Below are positions 63,052-64,000 of a DNA stretch of 64,000 nucleotides, piece after piece. A model generated the notes under the pieces. The model searched no databases and was not told the DNA's origin. It worked only from the letters and a program-made list of their open reading frames with translations. This DNA is from Agrobacterium cucumeris (GTDB lineage: Bacteria > Pseudomonadota > Alphaproteobacteria > Rhizobiales > Rhizobiaceae). The position numbers were made by a program, and so were the translations under genes. The stretch is from contig NZ_CP080387.1 of the NCBI RefSeq assembly GCF_030036535.1, positions 806,001 through 870,000 of the forward strand. The letters are read 5' to 3'. Positions within the stretch are counted from its first letter, which is position 1, and every line of letters begins with the position of its first letter.

Positions 63052-63747
63052 ATGACGAACTCCAGAACCTTGTACTCGCTGTGTGGAAGCGACATTTCCA
63101 GGCCGTTTTCTCCCCATTGCTGGAAAACCGTGCTTTCGCTGGCGCATAAGGGGCTGGATTTCGAGGAGCGCCCCTTGCCCTTCACGGTCATACCCACGGT
63201 TGAGGACGGTTTTTCGCGGACGGTGCCGATCCTGCGCGACGGCGAGCAGCTGGTGAGCGACAGTTTCGAAATTGCGCTTTATCTGGATGACGCCTATCCG
63301 GAGCGGTCGTCGCTGTTTGACGGGGAGGGCGGCAAGGCAATGGCCCGCTTCGTTGAAAGCTGGTCCCAGACGGTGCTTCACCCGGCCATCACCCGTATCG
63401 CCCTGCTGGATATCCACAATATGCTGGATGAGCCGGATCGCCGTTATTTCCGTGACAGCAGGACGAAAGCGCTTGGCCGCCCGCTTGAGGATGTAGCGTC
63501 GAACCGCGAAGCGGAAATCGCGGCCTTTCCGGCATTGCTGGCGCCGATCCGTCGCATGTTGAGCTTCCAGCCCTTTATCGGCGGCACGTCGCCGCTTTTT
63601 GCCGATTACATCGTGTTCGGGGCGCTGCAATGGGCAAGGATCACCACCGGCGCCGATCTGTTTTCCGATAATGACCCGGTGCGGGACTGGTTCGAAGGCT
63701 GCCTTGATCTCTATGATGCAAGAGGCCGCAGTGTGACAGCGGCGTGA
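63052..63747 (+). CDS. Glutathione S-transferase
   Basis: A 231-residue GST: an N-terminal thioredoxin fold (LYSLCGSDISRPFSPHCWKTVLSLAHKG, then VPILRDGEQLVSDSFEIALYLDD with the cis-Pro and the SDS glutathione contact) and a helical C-terminal domain. The SDISRPFSPHCWK opening is that of a rhizobial GST group; a catalytic Ser or Cys in this segment is likely. Substrates unknown. The ATG at 63052 has AGAAGG nine bases upstream. It precedes ndk by 103 bp. Confidence 0.88.
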   Translation: MTNSRTLYSLCGSDISRPFSPHCWKTVLSLAHKGLDFEERPLPFTVIPTVEDGFSRTVPILRDGEQLVSDSFEIALYLDDAYPERSSLFDGEGGKAMARFVESWSQTVLHPAITRIALLDIHNMLDEPDRRYFRDSRTKALGRPLEDVASNREAEIAAFPALLAPIRRMLSFQPFIGGTSPLFADYIVFGALQWARITTGADLFSDNDPVRDWFEGCLDLYDARGRSVTAA

Positions 63748-63800
63748 AATGTCTCGCGCCGTTATCGCAATATGGTCGATCCCCCTTGTTTTCGGGCCTT

Positions 63801-63821
63801 TGGGCGGGTAAAGACCGCCCA
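63801..63821 (+). terminator. Hairpin between GST gene and ndk
   Basis: TGGGCGG and CCGCCCA form a perfect 7-bp stem with a 7-nt loop (GTAAAGA), followed by CTTTC. It may end the GST transcript or sit in the ndk leader; the next bases (CTATATAGG) could be a -10 for ndk. Confidence 0.4.
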
Positions 63822-63850
63822 CTTTCTATATAGGAAAAGGAAACGGACAC

Positions 63851-64000
63851 ATGGCGATTGAACGCACATTTTCGATGATCAAGCCGGACGCAACCAAGCG
63901 TAACCTGACGGGCGCGATCACCAAGGTATTTGAAGATAACGGCCTGCGCATCGTCGCCTCCAAGCGCGTCTGGATGAGCAAGCGCGAAGCTGAAGGCTTC
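63851..64000 (+). CDS. ndk: Nucleoside diphosphate kinase, 5' part only
   Basis: The first 50 residues of Ndk are present: [21 protein letters not shown] with the nucleotide-binding Lys of the KPDA motif, and [19 protein letters not shown]. Ndk equilibrates nucleoside tri- and diphosphates. The active-site His lies beyond the window edge. A GGAAAAGGAAACGG stretch supplies the ribosome site before the ATG at 63851. Confidence 0.95.
   Translation, partial: MAIERTFSMIKPDATKRNLTGAITKVFEDNGLRIVASKRVWMSKREAEGF

Overview
The window looks like part of the main circular chromosome of an alphaproteobacterium of the family Rhizobiaceae, most likely biovar-1 Agrobacterium. This rests on the housekeeping gene order (psd-pssA; cvpA-radA-alr-dnaB; rpsF-rpsR-DUF2232-rplI; fabD-fabG-acpP-fabF-mltG-yicC-gmk; lptF-lptG-lptD-surA-pdxA-rsmA), on two copies of a RIME-type rhizobial intergenic palindrome, on a PBP3/FtsI paralogue outside a division cluster, and on GC-rich codon use. 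No prophage, insertion sequence, CRISPR array, rRNA or tRNA gene was seen.

Layout. 1-8.2 kb: a truncated REC-REC-GGDEF regulator, a 43-residue unknown protein, phosphatidylethanolamine synthesis (psd, pssA), an Atm1-type ABC exporter, a LysM envelope protein and, divergently, a LOG-family phosphoribohydrolase. 8.4-14.4 kb: a PBP3-like transpeptidase, a RarD permease, and an overlapping operon of a DUF559 protein, three tandem GFA-fold proteins and proline iminopeptidase, bounded by a RIME. 14.4-26.1 kb: cysS, an SDR, purF, cvpA, radA, a ParDE-type toxin-antitoxin pair, alr, an araC-azlCD insertion and dnaB. 26.4-29.7 kb: a marR-MFS-HlyD drug-efflux operon. 29.7-32.7 kb: the ribosomal S6/S18/L9 group with a DUF2232 membrane protein. 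32.7-41.1 kb: an aldo-keto reductase and the core fatty-acid synthesis genes, followed by mltG, yicC and gmk. 41.1-51.8 kb: an esterase, then rsmA, pdxA, surA-like, lptD, lptG, lptF (outer-membrane biogenesis), and divergently pepA and holC. 52-64 kb: more accessory content, with a GAF-GGDEF protein, a galactose dehydrogenase, an AT-rich patch with a frameshifted gene remnant, a membrane GGDEF-EAL protein, a two-component system next to a secreted HbpS/GlcG-like protein, an ABC-F ATPase, a GGNEF-type protein, a glutathione transferase and the start of ndk.

How it fits together. Most of the window is envelope, lipid and information-processing housekeeping in short, often overlapping operons. 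The regulatory layer is rich in cyclic di-GMP: four GGDEF-containing genes, two of them with altered GGDEF motifs. The least explained features are the kinase/regulator/HbpS-like trio (56.8-59.6 kb), the translationally coupled DUF559-GFA-GFA-GFA-Pip operon (11.5-14.2 kb), the decayed gene in AT-rich DNA (54.0-54.6 kb), a 17-bp-period triple repeat before pepA, and an orphan plus-strand terminator at 61.7 kb. All functional statements come from reading the sequence and from knowledge of protein families; no database search was run.
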